NCBI RefSeq assembly: GCF_000614065.1
Contig: NZ_BAKG01000014.1
Location: 1-64,000 of the forward strand
Reading direction: 5' to 3'
Source of the DNA: Prevotella dentasini JCM 15908
Lineage (GTDB): Bacteria; Bacteroidota; Bacteroidia; Bacteroidales; Bacteroidaceae
Length of the DNA stretch: 64,000 nt
A program made the position numbers and the translations under genes. The notes below the pieces were generated by a model. That model made no database searches. It saw only the letters and a list, made by a program, of their open reading frames with translations, and was not told the origin of the DNA. Positions 39,641 through 50,703 of this stretch are shown piece after piece (within the stretch, counting starts at the first letter, position 1; every line of letters begins with the position of its first letter).

Positions 39641-41494
39641 ATGAGTGATATAATCCAACTTTTACCCGATAGCGTTGCTAACCAGATAGCAGCAGGCGAG
39701 GTTATTCAGCGTCCTGCCTCCGTCATTAAGGAGCTTGTAGAAAACGCTGTCGATGCCGGGGCCAAAACTGTCAATGTGTTGGTTGTGGATGCCGGACGCA
39801 CTTCGATACAGGTAATAGACGACGGGAAAGGCATGTCGGAGACCGATGCACGCCTTTCCTTCGAACGGCATGCTACTTCCAAGATACGCAATGCGGCCGA
39901 TTTGTTTTCTCTCCGCACGATGGGCTTCCGTGGAGAAGCCCTTGCCTCGGTAGCCGCTGTGTCGCAGATAGAACTCAAGACGCGGCAGGAAAGCGACGAA
40001 ATTGGCACTTGCCTGACTATATCGGGCAGTAAGTTTACGGGGCAGGAGTCTTGTTCGTGCCCCATCGGGAGCAACTTTCTGATAGAAAACCTCTTCTTCA
40101 ACGTGCCGGCAAGGCGCAAGTTCCTCAAGTCTAATACGACGGAACTGAACAATATCATTTCCGCCTTTGAGCGGATAGCACTGGTCTATCCGCAGATAGC
40201 GTTCACCCTGCACAGCAATGGGGTGGAAATGTTCTCGCTGAAGGCTTGCAGTTTGCGCCAACGCATCGTGGAAGTGTTCGGAAAGAAGCTCAATCAGAAT
40301 CTTCTGCCCGTAGATGTCGAGACGACTTTGTGTAAGGTGCATGGCTTTATCGGCAAGCCTGAAGCTGCAAGGAAGAAAGGCGCACTGCAATATTTCTTTG
40401 TCAATGGCCGCTATATGAAGCATCCGTATTTCGCCAAGGCTGTCCTTCAGGCCTACGACCGTCTGATTCCACTTGGCGAACAGGTGCATTTCTTTCTTTA
40501 TTTTGACGTTCCGGCAGAGAATATCGACGTGAATATCCATCCGACGAAGACCGAGATAAAGTTTGAAAACGAACAGGCTATCTGGCAGATTCTCCTTGCT
40601 GCGGTAAAGGAGGCGATAGGAAAGTTCAATGATGTCCCCTCCATCGACTTTGATATGGAAGGGAAACCCGACATCCCTGTTTTCAATCCGCATGCCGATA
40701 TTCTCGCTCCGAAGGTAAAATACAATCCCAATTACAACCCTTTCAGGGAGACTCCACATCCCAAGATGCCCGTTGCGCCTGATGGGTGGGAGGAACTTTA
40801 TGCCGGACTGGAGGGCAGTCAGGAAACCACTGCGCCTTCTCCAGCCCTTTTTGACAAGACTGTTGATGGTTCGTCTTCCACCGGGTATCAGGCGGACTCG
40901 CCGTCAGAAAATTCCCAAATAGCTGAAGAGAAGTCGCCGGCTCACTATCAGTACAAGGGCTGCTATATTATGACGGCTGTCAAGTCGGGCCTGATGATTA
41001 TAGACCAGCACCGCGCTCATATACGCATCTTGTACGAAGAATACCTGCGGAGGGCAGAGGAGCACAAGGCACATACCCAAAAGCTTCTTTTCCCCGAGAT
41101 GGTTCATTTCCCCGTATCCAGCGGTCTGACCGTTCAAGACCTGCTTCCCGAATTGCGCGAGATGGGCTTTGACCTGTCCGACCTTGGCGGCGGCAGCTAT
41201 GCCGTCAACGGAGTTCCTGCCGGCATCGACGGTCTGAACGCAGTCGCTCTCGTTACCGACATGGTGGCATCGGCAGCAGACTGCGGTACGTCTGTTAAGG
41301 AAGAAGTCAGCAAGGCACTTGCCTTGAGTCTGGCGCGCAACGCTGCTATTCCTCACGGACAGGTGTTGAGCAATACTGAGATGGAGAATATCGTCAACGG
41401 ACTCTTTGCCTGTAGCAACGTCAACTATACTCCTGACGGCAAGTCTGTGCTTGCCATATTGAAGCAATCGGAGATCGAGCATCTGCTGGGATAG
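39641..41494 (+). CDS. mutL: DNA mismatch repair protein MutL
   Basis: This protein of about 617 residues has the GHKL ATPase motifs ([31 protein letters not shown]) and the family N-terminus ([20 protein letters not shown]). The linker is around residues 330-430. The C-terminal dimerisation domain has DQHRAHIR. The endonuclease metal motif DQHAxxERxxYE is altered to [13 protein letters not shown], so nuclease activity is uncertain. I choose the ATG at 39641 rather than an earlier TTG. No mutS is nearby. Confidence 0.93.
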   Translation: MSDIIQLLPDSVANQIAAGEVIQRPASVIKELVENAVDAGAKTVNVLVVDAGRTSIQVIDDGKGMSETDARLSFERHATSKIRNAADLFSLRTMGFRGEALASVAAVSQIELKTRQESDEIGTCLTISGSKFTGQESCSCPIGSNFLIENLFFNVPARRKFLKSNTTELNNIISAFERIALVYPQIAFTLHSNGVEMFSLKACSLRQRIVEVFGKKLNQNLLPVDVETTLCKVHGFIGKPEAARKKGALQYFFVNGRYMKHPYFAKAVLQAYDRLIPLGEQVHFFLYFDVPAENIDVNIHPTKTEIKFENEQAIWQILLAAVKEAIGKFNDVPSIDFDMEGKPDIPVFNPHADILAPKVKYNPNYNPFRETPHPKMPVAPDGWEELYAGLEGSQETTAPSPALFDKTVDGSSSTGYQADSPSENSQIAEEKSPAHYQYKGCYIMTAVKSGLMIIDQHRAHIRILYEEYLRRAEEHKAHTQKLLFPEMVHFPVSSGLTVQDLLPELREMGFDLSDLGGGSYAVNGVPAGIDGLNAVALVTDMVASAADCGTSVKEEVSKALALSLARNAAIPHGQVLSNTEMENIVNGLFACSNVNYTPDGKSVLAILKQSEIEHLLG

Positions 41495-41609
41495 CCGTTT
41501 TTTGCCTAAAAAGTGCTTTTTGAGCTGTATTTCTTGATTAATGTTATGTTCTTATCCCTATAAAATATAGTTTTTTCAGTGGAAATATGTCTTTGTGAAA
41601 AAAAAACAC

Positions 41610-41617
41610 TAACTTTG
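41610..41617 (+). promoter_or_regulatory. -7 box of the OmpA-family gene
   Basis: TAACTTTG, 69 bases upstream of the start codon; a TTTG lies 14 bases before it, short of the ideal 20. The leader is AT-rich, as often seen before highly expressed porin genes. Confidence 0.55.
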
Positions 41618-41686
41618 CAAACAAATTCAATTTGTAATAGCTTACTAATGATTTTAGACATTTAGAACAATTAATAAAAATAAATT

Positions 41687-42847
41687 ATGAGAAAGTTTTT
41701 AATGGTATTAGCATTTGCTGGCGCATCAGTTGCCGGCTTTGCGCAGGACGCTGCTACTCAAAAGTATAGCGTAGCTACGAACTCTTTTTGGAACAACTGG
41801 TTTGTTCAGGTAGGTGCAGATTGGAATGCTTGGTATTCCGGTCAGGAGCACGGACGCAACGCATCCATCAGCCCAATCAAGAGCTTCCGTTCCAATCCGG
41901 GTGCAGCTGTAGCTGTCGGCAAGTGGTTTACACCGGGTCTCGGTCTCCGTCTTAAGGCACAGGGCATCTGGGGCAAGCGCGTAGGTGCTTCTGTCAACCC
42001 CAACTCCCGTCTCGACAATAGCAACAAGTACTGGGTAGGTCAGGGTCAGGTAATGTTCAACATGAGCAACCTGCTCCTCGGTTACAACCCGGAGCGTGTA
42101 TGGAATGTTATTCCTTTCGCAGGTGCAGGTGTTAGCCGTTCTATGAGCGCAAATCGCTACGCTTTCGGCGGTAGCGTAGGCTTGCAGTCGGCATGGAAGC
42201 TCAGCGACAAGTTCGGTGTATATGCCGAGGCTGGTTGGAACTGCTTCTCTGGCGACTTCGACGGTGTAGGCGGCACAATGAGCAATAACCGCGGTTGGGA
42301 CAAGCGCGACAACAACCTCTATGTAGAGCTTGGTCTGAATTTCAACCTCGGCAAGTCTACATGGGACAGAGTTCCAGATGTTGACGCTATCAATGCACAG
42401 CATCAGGCTGCCCTTGACGCGCTGAACGCAAGACTCCGCGATTCTGAGGCAGAAAATGCCCGCCTGCGCGATGCACTCGCTAATCAGAAGCCGGTAGAGA
42501 CCGTATCTCAGTCTGTTAAGGAACTGGTTACAACTCCTATCTCTGTATTCTTCAACCTCAACAGAACCGACATCGCTTCTCAGAAGGATCTCGTAAACGT
42601 TCAGGCTCTTGCCAAGTACGCACAGGACAACAACAACAGCCTCGTTGTAACAGGTTATGCTGACAGCGCAACAGGTTCTGCCGAGTACAACCAGAAGCTG
42701 TCTGAAAAGCGTGCAGAGACTGTTGCTAACGAACTCGTCAAGATGGGCGTAGCTTCCAGCAAGATTACTACCGTTGGTAAGGGTGGCGTTGAGACTCTGT
42801 CTCCTATCTCTTTCAACCGTCGTGCTACTGTTCAGGTTGCTGAATAA
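41687..42847 (+). CDS. OmpA-family outer-membrane protein
   Basis: This 386-residue protein has a signal peptide (MRKFLMVLAFAGASVAGFAQ), an eight-strand-like barrel (residues about 25-220) and a coiled linker (LRDSEAENARLRDALANQ). A C-terminal OmpA/MotB peptidoglycan-binding domain follows (VFFNLNRTDI ... VTGYADSATGSAEYNQKLSE ... FNRRATVQVAE). It tethers the outer membrane to the wall. The codon use (few rare codons) and strong terminator suggest high expression. Confidence 0.92.
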   Translation: MRKFLMVLAFAGASVAGFAQDAATQKYSVATNSFWNNWFVQVGADWNAWYSGQEHGRNASISPIKSFRSNPGAAVAVGKWFTPGLGLRLKAQGIWGKRVGASVNPNSRLDNSNKYWVGQGQVMFNMSNLLLGYNPERVWNVIPFAGAGVSRSMSANRYAFGGSVGLQSAWKLSDKFGVYAEAGWNCFSGDFDGVGGTMSNNRGWDKRDNNLYVELGLNFNLGKSTWDRVPDVDAINAQHQAALDALNARLRDSEAENARLRDALANQKPVETVSQSVKELVTTPISVFFNLNRTDIASQKDLVNVQALAKYAQDNNNSLVVTGYADSATGSAEYNQKLSEKRAETVANELVKMGVASSKITTVGKGGVETLSPISFNRRATVQVAE

Positions 42848-42878
42848 TCCACGCTTAGGTATAAAACAGATTTATCAG

Positions 42879-42914
42879 AGTGTCTGCTCCGCAATGGGGC
42901 AGACACTTTTTTTG
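42879..42914 (+). terminator. Rho-independent terminator of the OmpA-family gene
   Basis: AGTGTCTGC (42879-42887) pairs with GCAGACACT (42899-42907), followed by seven T. It lies 32 bases after the stop codon. Confidence 0.9.
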
Positions 42915-43338
42915 TATGCTAAGATGAAGGAGTCATGCCGGCTCCCTATCTCTGTTTGCGTACTATGACGGGCGTGCTGCCAGCACCGTTTCGTGGCTGT
43001 AGGGATAGCGGCGGGGAGGTGATAGTAGTAAGGTGCACATCGCTGTGGGATATAGGGAGTCGCAGGGAAGGGAGGGGGAGATAATGAAAGTGCCGTTTTC
43101 GCAGTGCCAGAGTGCCGCTTTGACCAAGCGAAAGCGGCACTTTCGCATGGTGAAAGCTATAAGGTCGGAAAATGATTGTAAATCAGGTGTTTACTCGTGT
43201 ATAGGACTTTGCTCAACAGCCGGGAGAATGTCCCGCAGCCGTTGAAGGATGTTCTGATGACGGATAGGTGGGTTGTAGGTGTTGAAACCAACGGAAAAGC
43301 AGCGAGTGCCGGTTCTATGCCCTGATTGCCGTCGGCTG
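42915..43338. other. Convergent OmpA-LytTR intergenic region
   Basis: About 420 bases without a gene, containing repeat copy E (43086-43146). Confidence 0.55.
43086..43146. repeat. Intergenic mosaic inverted repeat, copy E
   Basis: Ends are GAAAGTGCCG (43086-43095) and CGGCACTTTC (43135-43144). An inner hairpin pairs AGTGCCGCTTT (43111-43121) with AAAGCGGCACT (43131-43141). The reversed joiner TTGACCA lies between. It sits between convergent genes and is most like copy A on the opposite strand. Confidence 0.88.
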
Positions 43339-44073
43339 TTACTTTCCCAGAAATTTGGAGTCGATGTACCGGGTAAAGCCATCGCGGTAGAGGTCTCCGA
43401 TGGGTACGTAGGTGTTTTCGTCCATGATAATCCGGTTTTTGTTGACCTCCTGTATCTTCTTCAGGTTGACAATCCACGACCGGTGCACGCGCATGAAGCT
43501 GTCGGGCAGTCGTTCCTCCATTTTCTTCATGCTCAGGAGGACTATCAGCGGACGCTGTTTCCCGTCAATATATATTTTCATGTACTCGCTCATTCCCTCA
43601 ATATAGCGTATGTCGCCCGTCTTGATGCGCACCACCTTGTGGTCGGTCTTCAGAAAGATGGCATCGTCCTCGTCGGGCATAGAGATGACAACTGGCTCCT
43701 GATGTTCAAGTTCGTACTGCCTTTTCACCTTTTGCGCTGCCTGCCGCAGGTCGTCCTCTGAGAATGGTTTCAGCAGGTAGTCTACGGCATCAACCTTGTA
43801 GCCTTCGACGGCATAGTCGCTGTAGGCGGTTGTGAATACGACCAGAGGGTGCATGGCGAGCGAGCGGACGAAGTCGAGACCGTTGAGGTCGGGCATGTTT
43901 ATGTCTATGAAGATGGCATCAATCTGCTCTGTCTCCATCAGTTTTTTGGCTTCGAGCGCACTCTGACATTCTCCTGCCAGTATCAGAAAGGGCACTTCCC
44001 TGATGTAGGATGCCAGTTGTTGTAGTGCCAGTGGTTCGTCGTCGATGGCGAGTGTCCTGATTCTTGTTTCCAT
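43339..44073 (-). CDS. LytTR-family response regulator
   Basis: This 244-residue regulator has a receiver domain (DDEPLALQQL, phospho-acceptor Asp in IFIDINMPDLNG, Lys in DYLLKPF) and a C-terminal LytTR DNA-binding domain (IRYIEGMSEYMKIYIDGKQR, then FMRVHRSWIVNLKKI). It lies 35 bases downstream of the sensor kinase gene and probably forms one operon with it. Target genes are unknown. Confidence 0.92.
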   Translation of the reverse strand: METRIRTLAIDDEPLALQQLASYIREVPFLILAGECQSALEAKKLMETEQIDAIFIDINMPDLNGLDFVRSLAMHPLVVFTTAYSDYAVEGYKVDAVDYLLKPFSEDDLRQAAQKVKRQYELEHQEPVVISMPDEDDAIFLKTDHKVVRIKTGDIRYIEGMSEYMKIYIDGKQRPLIVLLSMKKMEERLPDSFMRVHRSWIVNLKKIQEVNKNRIIMDENTYVPIGDLYRDGFTRYIDSKFLGK

Positions 44074-44108
44074 ATTTCGGTCGTTTTGAAGTCTTGTCCG
44101 GTCATGTA

Positions 44109-45266
44109 TTATTGTTCTGCTGACGGCTTTTCGTCTGTCAGGGGCAGGTTGAGCCTGACGCTGTATTCGTTTCCGGTGTCGTCAATGTTGAGCTGATAGT
44201 CCTCGTGGTAGATGAGTTCGAGCCGCTTGCGCACGCTTGCCAGTCCTACTCCTCCCTTTTCGTTGGTACTCTCCGTGCCCTTGTTGTTGATGCAGCTGAA
44301 GCAGAGGCGTTGCCCGTCAGTTTTCAGGGCGATGTCGATATGGTTCTCCTGCTGATAGCTGACGCCATGCTTGAAGGCGTTTTCAACGAAGGTGATGAGC
44401 AGCAGGGGCGGAATCTTTCCCTGAATGGGAGGTGTGGGGAGGCTGACGGATATTTTCAGCTTGTCGGTGAACCGCATTTGCATCAGCCGGATGTAGTTGC
44501 TGATGAAGTCGGCCTCCTTCTGTAGCGGTATGAAGGTGTTGTTTCCCTCGTAGAGTATGTACCTCATCATCTTCGACAGCACGATGATGGACGACTTGGC
44601 CTTGTCTGGGGCGATGTCGACGAGGGCGTGTATGTTGTTCAGCGTGTTCATGAAGAAGTGTGGATTTATCTGGTATTTCAGATATTCCAGTTGTTGCTCG
44701 AGGTTCTTCCGCTTGAGTTCCTGTAGCTGTTTCTCGTCTTCGTTGGTCTTGAAAAAGAACTTCACTGCCAGATTCATGCCCAGCGTGAGCAGCAGGATGA
44801 TGACGCTGATGATGTCGACCTGCCACAGGAGGAAGGGACGGCGGCTGACCGGCTCTGCCGGGATGGCGAGCCGGTGCGTGCGGCAAGGTCTGATGGTTTC
44901 CTGTGTCTGGTTCTGCTGCTGCGTCAGCTCCGTCTGTGTGCCTGCCAGCCGGGGAGAGCGTCTTGGTGGGCGGGTCAGGATGGCAACGGTAATGAAGAGT
45001 ACTGTCAGTGCGGCAACACAGGCGAAATAGAATCTCTTTCGCTTTTGCAAGACGATAAGCGGTGCGATGAAGAAGTTGTGCAGGAGGAAAATGCCGAAGT
45101 AGATGGACAGCATGCGCCACACATGGGCTACGGCAATCCAGTCGAAGGTCTCATGCGAGTTGTTGGCTACCCTGACGTACATCGTGGCAATGGGCATCAG
45201 GAAAAGCAGAAGCCATATAATGGTGTGGACAATGTTTTCCTTTTTCTTGTTCAGTATCTTTCCCAT
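44109..45266 (-). CDS. LytS-type sensor histidine kinase
   Basis: This 385-residue membrane kinase has about four transmembrane helices (two pairs, at about 12-85 and 145-170). The His-kinase (PF06580) motif is YQINPHFFMNTLNNIHALVD with the phospho-His, followed by an HATPase domain (N box FVENAFKHGV, G motif GGVGLASVRKRL). It pairs with the LytTR regulator downstream. There is no extracellular sensor domain of size, so sensing is probably within the membrane part. Confidence 0.9.
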   Translation of the reverse strand: MGKILNKKKENIVHTIIWLLLFLMPIATMYVRVANNSHETFDWIAVAHVWRMLSIYFGIFLLHNFFIAPLIVLQKRKRFYFACVAALTVLFITVAILTRPPRRSPRLAGTQTELTQQQNQTQETIRPCRTHRLAIPAEPVSRRPFLLWQVDIISVIILLLTLGMNLAVKFFFKTNEDEKQLQELKRKNLEQQLEYLKYQINPHFFMNTLNNIHALVDIAPDKAKSSIIVLSKMMRYILYEGNNTFIPLQKEADFISNYIRLMQMRFTDKLKISVSLPTPPIQGKIPPLLLITFVENAFKHGVSYQQENHIDIALKTDGQRLCFSCINNKGTESTNEKGGVGLASVRKRLELIYHEDYQLNIDDTGNEYSVRLNLPLTDEKPSAEQ

Positions 45267-45452
45267 AGGCTTTCGGAGGGTGTCTTTTGCAGTCCTGACG
45301 GGCTGCCCTGTTGCGTTGTAGGTGAAGATGTTGCAGGCTGGCAGAGGTGCAGGAGTAATGAATCAGCAGTGGGCGGACAGCTGTTTTCGGTCGGTTTTCC
45401 GTTCTGTCCTGCCTGTCTTCATGCCGTCGTGGGGCACGGCTGCCGGTACTGG

Positions 45453-46586
45453 TCAGCGGAGCAGTCGGCGTGCAAACTCTATAATGGTATCGCGGCCTTG
45501 ACGGAAATCGGAGTCGGCAAGCGAGACCTTGTGGTCCGGGTCTATTCCGAACTCGGTCAGATTCTTGTCCTTGTCGTACATCGGACAGGCAGAGAAACGG
45601 ACTCCCCATCCGTTGGGCAGCTCGCCGGAGAAAGGAAGTCCGGCACCGCCTCCCGTCCTGTCGCCTACGACGGTGGCTTGCGGACAGCACTTCATGTACT
45701 TCACAAACTCGTTGGCTGCCGAGAATACGCTTCTGTTGGCAAGTACTACGACGGGCTTCTGCCACCGTATGCCCTTGCCGGGGCGTAGCGTCTGTCTCTC
45801 CATGGCAGAGAAATCGTTGTGCCCCGGCCCTGTCTTGTGTTGCATATAGCCGACGGTCAGCGGCTCGTTGGTGAAGCGCGAGGCCAGTATTTCTGCGTTG
45901 GTGATATTGCCTCCGCCGTTGTTGCGCACGTCGATGATGATGCCCCGGCAGGCTTGAAGATAAAGCAGGATTCGGTCGAGGTTTCCCGTCCCGATGCCGT
46001 TCTGAAAACTCTCGCAGCGGATGTAGCCCACGTTGTCGTCGAGAATGGTATAGTCCAGTCCGCTCGCTATGAGATAGTCAGTCTTCAGATAAATCCGTTC
46101 GAGCGAGTCGGAGTAGTTCTTGGGGTAATCTTCGTGCCATGACCAATAGCGCGATGTGTTGAAGGCAGTGTATAGGTTGACGTGCCCGTCACGCAGTTCT
46201 GACAACATCCGGGCCATTACCTCGAACTGCTGACTCTCCGTCATCGAGGCATCGAATTGTCGGGCATAGCGCGTATGGACTTCGTTCCAGTCTATTCCCT
46301 TCTGCGTAAAGAAGCAGTAGTGTTCGTCGAGGGTCTTCCAAAGAGCCTCGAAGTTGTCGGTGGGCGTGTCGGCAAAGTCGTCGTTGGTTATGCAGCCGGT
46401 GATGGCGGTGAGAGTAACAAGCAGGATAAATATATTAATAAGGCGGAAAAAAAAGCCTCTCCGCGGCTTCGCGGTCAGGTGTCTTATCGTGTTTTGTCGT
46501 TCGGAACAGGTTCCGCAACGTTCTGAATCTGCATTACGGTATAGGTACGGACGCGGTGCCGGTCTGCCTCCGTCATGCTTTTTCAT
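45453..46586 (-). CDS. S41-family peptidase, predicted lipoprotein
   Basis: This protein has a lipobox (LTAITGC) after a hydrophobic stretch (FILLVTLTAI). The mature region is a tail-specific-protease-like domain with GIIIDVRNNGGGNITNAEIL, the catalytic serine in NRSVFSAANEFVKYMK and a basic residue in VVGDRTGGGAG. The start is uncertain: the ATG at 46586 puts the lipobox at residue 65, longer than a normal signal peptide, and a run of eight A (plus strand, near 46447) may hide a frame error. It lies downstream of the DUF3316 gene. Substrate unknown. Confidence 0.7.
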   Translation of the reverse strand: MKKHDGGRPAPRPYLYRNADSERCGTCSERQNTIRHLTAKPRRGFFFRLINIFILLVTLTAITGCITNDDFADTPTDNFEALWKTLDEHYCFFTQKGIDWNEVHTRYARQFDASMTESQQFEVMARMLSELRDGHVNLYTAFNTSRYWSWHEDYPKNYSDSLERIYLKTDYLIASGLDYTILDDNVGYIRCESFQNGIGTGNLDRILLYLQACRGIIIDVRNNGGGNITNAEILASRFTNEPLTVGYMQHKTGPGHNDFSAMERQTLRPGKGIRWQKPVVVLANRSVFSAANEFVKYMKCCPQATVVGDRTGGGAGLPFSGELPNGWGVRFSACPMYDKDKNLTEFGIDPDHKVSLADSDFRQGRDTIIEFARRLLR

Positions 46587-46645
46587 GCAGACGGGGCGTC
46601 TGTCCCTGTGCGGAGATGAAAATATCATAGGGTTCATGGCAGTAT

Positions 46646-47464
46646 CTAGTTTATGGAGAATGTGCGGACAATGCCGACGACAAGCAGGTTGCTCCACGTG
46701 TGGGCCTTGAGATGATTGGCCTTAGACTGCTGAAAGTCGCCGAGATAACCCAGTCGGAGGGTCGTGTGTCGGAGGGTCAGGTCGAGCGAAAGCAGCTGGC
46801 GGAGCGAGGGAGTGGTGGTGAATGTCGTCGGGACGATGTTGTGATCGTAGTTGCCTTCAGAGAATATCTCGTAATAGCTCTGGCCGTAATTGGGCGAGAA
46901 CATGAGTCCTGCGAGTGGTGCCTGTACGGCATAGCGGAGCTGGAACGGACGGTTCCAGAGCCGGAACCGGTAGCCCACGACTGCGGACGGGGCGAGGTTG
47001 AGGCTGAGATATGCCTGTGCAGGGTTGTTGGAGTTTCGTGTATTGTAGAGAAATCCGACGTTGGCATCCACGCCGGCACCTACCTTGACGGATAATAGCC
47101 CGTTGCCGACCTGCCAGCTCCCGGCTTTCCAGTGTACGTTGTACTGGAAGTTGTAGCCTCCGCCTATCTCGTTGTTGTTGTCGGCACGGTTGTGCGTATA
47201 GGCGAGCCGGGCCTGATGAATCAGTTCGCGCGACAGCCTTGTCCCGTTCTCCCTTACCGATTGGGAGACGTAACGGACTTCGCTGCCCGTGTATTCCTCG
47301 GGAGAAAGGTAGGTGTCGAGTTGGTTTACTGCCCCGGCGGCTACCATCTGGGCATTGGTTATGACCTTCCGCGGGCGGAGGGTGTCCTGTGCCGGGACGG
47401 TCAGGGCGATGCCGGCAAGCAGCGTGGCAAGCAGGATGCGGTGGAGATTACTATTTGCTTTCAT
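46646..47464 (-). CDS. DUF3316 outer-membrane-like protein
   Basis: This 272-residue protein has a signal peptide (MKANSNLHRILLATLLAGIA) and a barrel-like mature region of alternating polar and aromatic strands (GGYNFQYNVHWKAG, VVGYRFRLWNRPFQLRYAV), ending NLLVVGIVRTFSIN with a C-terminal aromatic near the end, as for outer-membrane proteins. The DUF3316 assignment is from memory of the pattern. Its start overlaps the end of parC by about 14 bases, so it is co-transcribed with parC. Confidence 0.7.
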   Translation of the reverse strand: MKANSNLHRILLATLLAGIALTVPAQDTLRPRKVITNAQMVAAGAVNQLDTYLSPEEYTGSEVRYVSQSVRENGTRLSRELIHQARLAYTHNRADNNNEIGGGYNFQYNVHWKAGSWQVGNGLLSVKVGAGVDANVGFLYNTRNSNNPAQAYLSLNLAPSAVVGYRFRLWNRPFQLRYAVQAPLAGLMFSPNYGQSYYEIFSEGNYDHNIVPTTFTTTPSLRQLLSLDLTLRHTTLRLGYLGDFQQSKANHLKAHTWSNLLVVGIVRTFSIN

Positions 47465-50292
47465 CGTCGAAGAGTCGGAGCTGTCCTGTTATTTCGTCTA
47501 TTACTTGTTGTTGGCTTTTCCCAGCGTCGGGGTCAAGGTTTTCTTTTCGTTCCGTTTCCCGTGCTTTATTGTCGTTCTCGCTCTCGTTGCCGGTAGTGTC
47601 TGTAGGCTCGGGGCGGCGCGTTGGTTCCAGTTCCTCAATCTTTTCCACGTGCCATGTGGTGAGCCGTTTGCCCTTTGCCTTGAAACCCTTGACGCCCACG
47701 AACTGCTCGGCATCAATGTCTTCAGTTCCGCGCGAGGCGTCTACGCCACCGTAGGTCAGCCGGATGAGCGGATAAGTCTCGTCGGTCAGGAGCACCAGTC
47801 GGGAGTTTGGGTTTTCGCTGGCGAAGTTCTGGTGCCGCTTCGACGGCTCCATGAGGAACCGTTTCAGGTACGGATAGCCTTGGTTGTCGGCATCATAGAC
47901 TACCGCAGTCCACACTTTGTCGGCCTCGAACTTCTCTATCCGTTCTATGTTGTCCTCGTAATGGTTGGCTGCGTCGAACGTGCTCTGGTAGTATTCGCCA
48001 CCCGGCAGGATGACGAGGATGCTGTCGTGGTCGTTAAATTCTCCCAAGAAGCGTCCGTGTTCCTCGTAGTTGATGCGGTTCACATCGGGGTCGAACCACA
48101 CCTTGCGTCCGCCAAGCGTGGAATGACCGTGGTTTTTCAGTGAAATACGGTGGATGCTCTTCTTCGTCAGCAGGTTTCCGTTGGCGGCACGTCCCTTAAT
48201 CATTATGTCTGAGAAACTGCGCTCGAGGAAGATGTTCTGCCGCTTCTTGTCGGGGTCGACATCCAGTGTTATCTTCACCGTCTCGGCCTCACCGTTGGGA
48301 TTGGCCGTGAAATAGACAACCTTGGAACCCTTCGTTCCGCGCGTCAGGTCGTAGTCGCGGTCTTTCGTAACGGATGTAACGTTGAAACGCTTGATGTAGT
48401 AATAACCCTCCGTTCCGTCGCGGTAGATGACATTGTATATCGTTCTCTTGTCGTTTTTCTTGAACACCTGCAGGTGGAGTACGCCCTTGCCGACAAATAT
48501 TTTGTCGGCAATCTTGATGACTTTATACTTTCCGTTCTTGTAGAAAATGATGACATCGTCAAGGTCGGAGCAGTTTTGGACGAACTCAGCTTTTTTCAGT
48601 CCCGTCCCGATGAAGCCTCCCTGACGGTCAATGTAGAGCTTCTCGTTGGCATCGACAACTTTGGCTGCGATGATGGTGTCGAAGCTCTTGATTTCCGTCC
48701 GTCGCGGATAGTCCTTGCCATACTTTTCTATCAGATGCTCAAACCATTCGATGGTAACGCGCACCATCTCGTTCAAGTCCTTGTCAATCTCGGCAATCTC
48801 TGCTTTATCTTTTGGAGAATCTCGTCTGCTTTGTCCTTGTTGAATTTCAGAATACGCTGCATCTTGATTTCCAACAGGCGGACGATGTCATCCCGTGTTA
48901 CCTCGCGGATGAATGTTTTCTTGAATGGTTCCAGCTTGGAATCGACGAAAGCGACCACCTCGTCCATGTTCTTGGAGGTCTCGAACTTTCGTTCCTTATA
49001 TATGCGCTCCTCAATAAAGATGCGTTCCAAGGAGTTGTAGAAGAGCTGTTCTTCGAGTTCGGCCTTGCGAATCTCCAGTTCCCGGCGCAGGAGGGCCTTC
49101 GTTCGGTCTGCCGAATGGCGCAGAACGTCTGAGACGGTGAGGAACTGTGGCTTGTTGTCCTCAATGACACAGCAATTCGGAGATATGCTGATTTCGCAGT
49201 CGGTGAAGGCGTACAGGGCATCAATAGTCTTGTCGCTCGACGTGCCGGGGGTGAGATGGAGCTGTATTTCCACCTCCGAGGCAGTCATGTCCTCCACCTT
49301 TCGTATCTTCAGCTTGCCTTTTTCGACGGCTTTGGTGATGGATTCCTGCAACGAGCTGGCGGTCTTCGTGAACGGAACTTCGCGTATAACGAGCGTCTTG
49401 TTGTCTATCTTCTCCACCTTGGCGCGCACTTTCAGCACTCCGCCACGTTGTCCGTCGTTGTATTTCGAGACGTCGATGCTGCCTCCTGTAGGGAAGTCGG
49501 GATAGAGATGAAACTCTTCTCCGCGCAGGTAATGGATGGCTGCCTCGCATATTTCGTTCATGTTGTGGGGCAGAATCTTCGACGACAATCCTACGGCAAT
49601 GCCTCTGCTCCCTGTGCAAGGAGCAACGGGAACTTGACGGGGAGCGTTATCGGCTCCTTGTTGCGCCCGTCGTAGGAAAGCTGCCACTCCGTGGTCTTCG
49701 GATTGAATACGGTTTCCAAGGCGAACTTGGAGAGGCGCGACTCTATGTAACGGGGTGCAGCGGCACGGTCGCCGGTAAGGATGTTTCCCCAGTTTCCCTG
49801 TGTGTCAATGAGCAAATCCTTTTGTCCCAGCTGCACAAGCGCGTCGCCGATGGAAGCATCGCCGTGAGGATGGAACTGCATAGTGTGTCCGACGATGTTC
49901 GCCACCTTGTTGTAGCGGCCGTCGTCCATCCGCTTCATAGAGTGGAGGATGCGTCGCTGAACGGGCTTCAGGCCGTCCTCGATGTGGGGAACGGCACGTT
50001 CGAGAATGACGTAGCTGGCATAGTCGAGAAACCAATTCTTGTACATGCCTGACAAATGGTGCACTGCCGAGGCGTCAAACCTGTCGGCAGGCCTGTAGCC
50101 GGGAAGGTTTTCGGTGTCCGGATTGTCCTCCTCGTTGCCCGGTTCGTTGCCAATGGCGTCTCCGGAATCATTGGCAGACTTCATGTCTTGGTTGGTCAGC
50201 CGTTCCTCTTCAGGACCGTTTGTACCATCCTTGCCGTTCAGACTGTCGTTGCTCTCATCGGTTTTGCCGTATTTCTTCATATCGTCGTCCAT
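47451..50292 (-). CDS. parC: DNA topoisomerase IV subunit A (frame broken twice)
   Basis: This breakage-reunion subunit pairs with ParE. The active-site region has ASYVILERAVPHIEDGLKPV and HSMKRMDDGRYNKVANIVGH. The frame breaks at about 49602 (GAGGGC read as GAGGC; restoring gives LAQGAEGIAVGLSSKILPHN) and at about 48805 (AAAAGCA read as AAAGCA; restoring gives QKIKAEIAEIDKDLNEMVRV). Corrected length is about 947 residues. The C-terminal third has beta-strand-like repeats (IIFYKNGKYKVIKIADKIF) as in ParC. Both breaks are probably errors. Confidence 0.9.
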
Positions 50293-50703
50293 ATCTTTGT
50301 TGGGTGCCTTTTCTCTTTGAATTGCTTGGGCGTAGTGCCGAAGAATGTTGCAAATGTACTAAAAAAACAGCAGACGGGCAAGGATATTGTGGGTCTTTGT
50401 AGTCAGTCCAAATGTCCTGTACTCGTTTTCTTTCTCTTTCGTCGGCATAGATAATCTTCCGTGGATTGCCATTTGCCGACCATTTTGTCAGCCCCTCCCT
50501 GTCCCATTGCTCTAATATTTCTATATCCGTCCGCCAGTGTCGCCCTGCGGGAGGCAGTATGCCCTTGAAGGTCTTGGGGGGTCTGGCTTTCTCCCGGGGC
50601 GTGTATGGGTACCGTGGTATAGTTTCTGCCTTGTGTGTTGTTTTAGGGAAAAGTTTCTTTATGTCATCATCCGTGTATGGGCAGTCTCGGCCCGTCCATT
50701 ATC
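50293..50703. other. parC upstream region
   Basis: About 410 bases with the parC promoter near 50351 and no gene seen. Short open frames overlap but lack features. Confidence 0.55.
50351..50382 (-). promoter_or_regulatory. Promoter of parC
   Basis: On the minus strand CTTG (50379-50382), 20 bases, TACATTTG (50351-50358); 59 bases from the start codon. Confidence 0.7.
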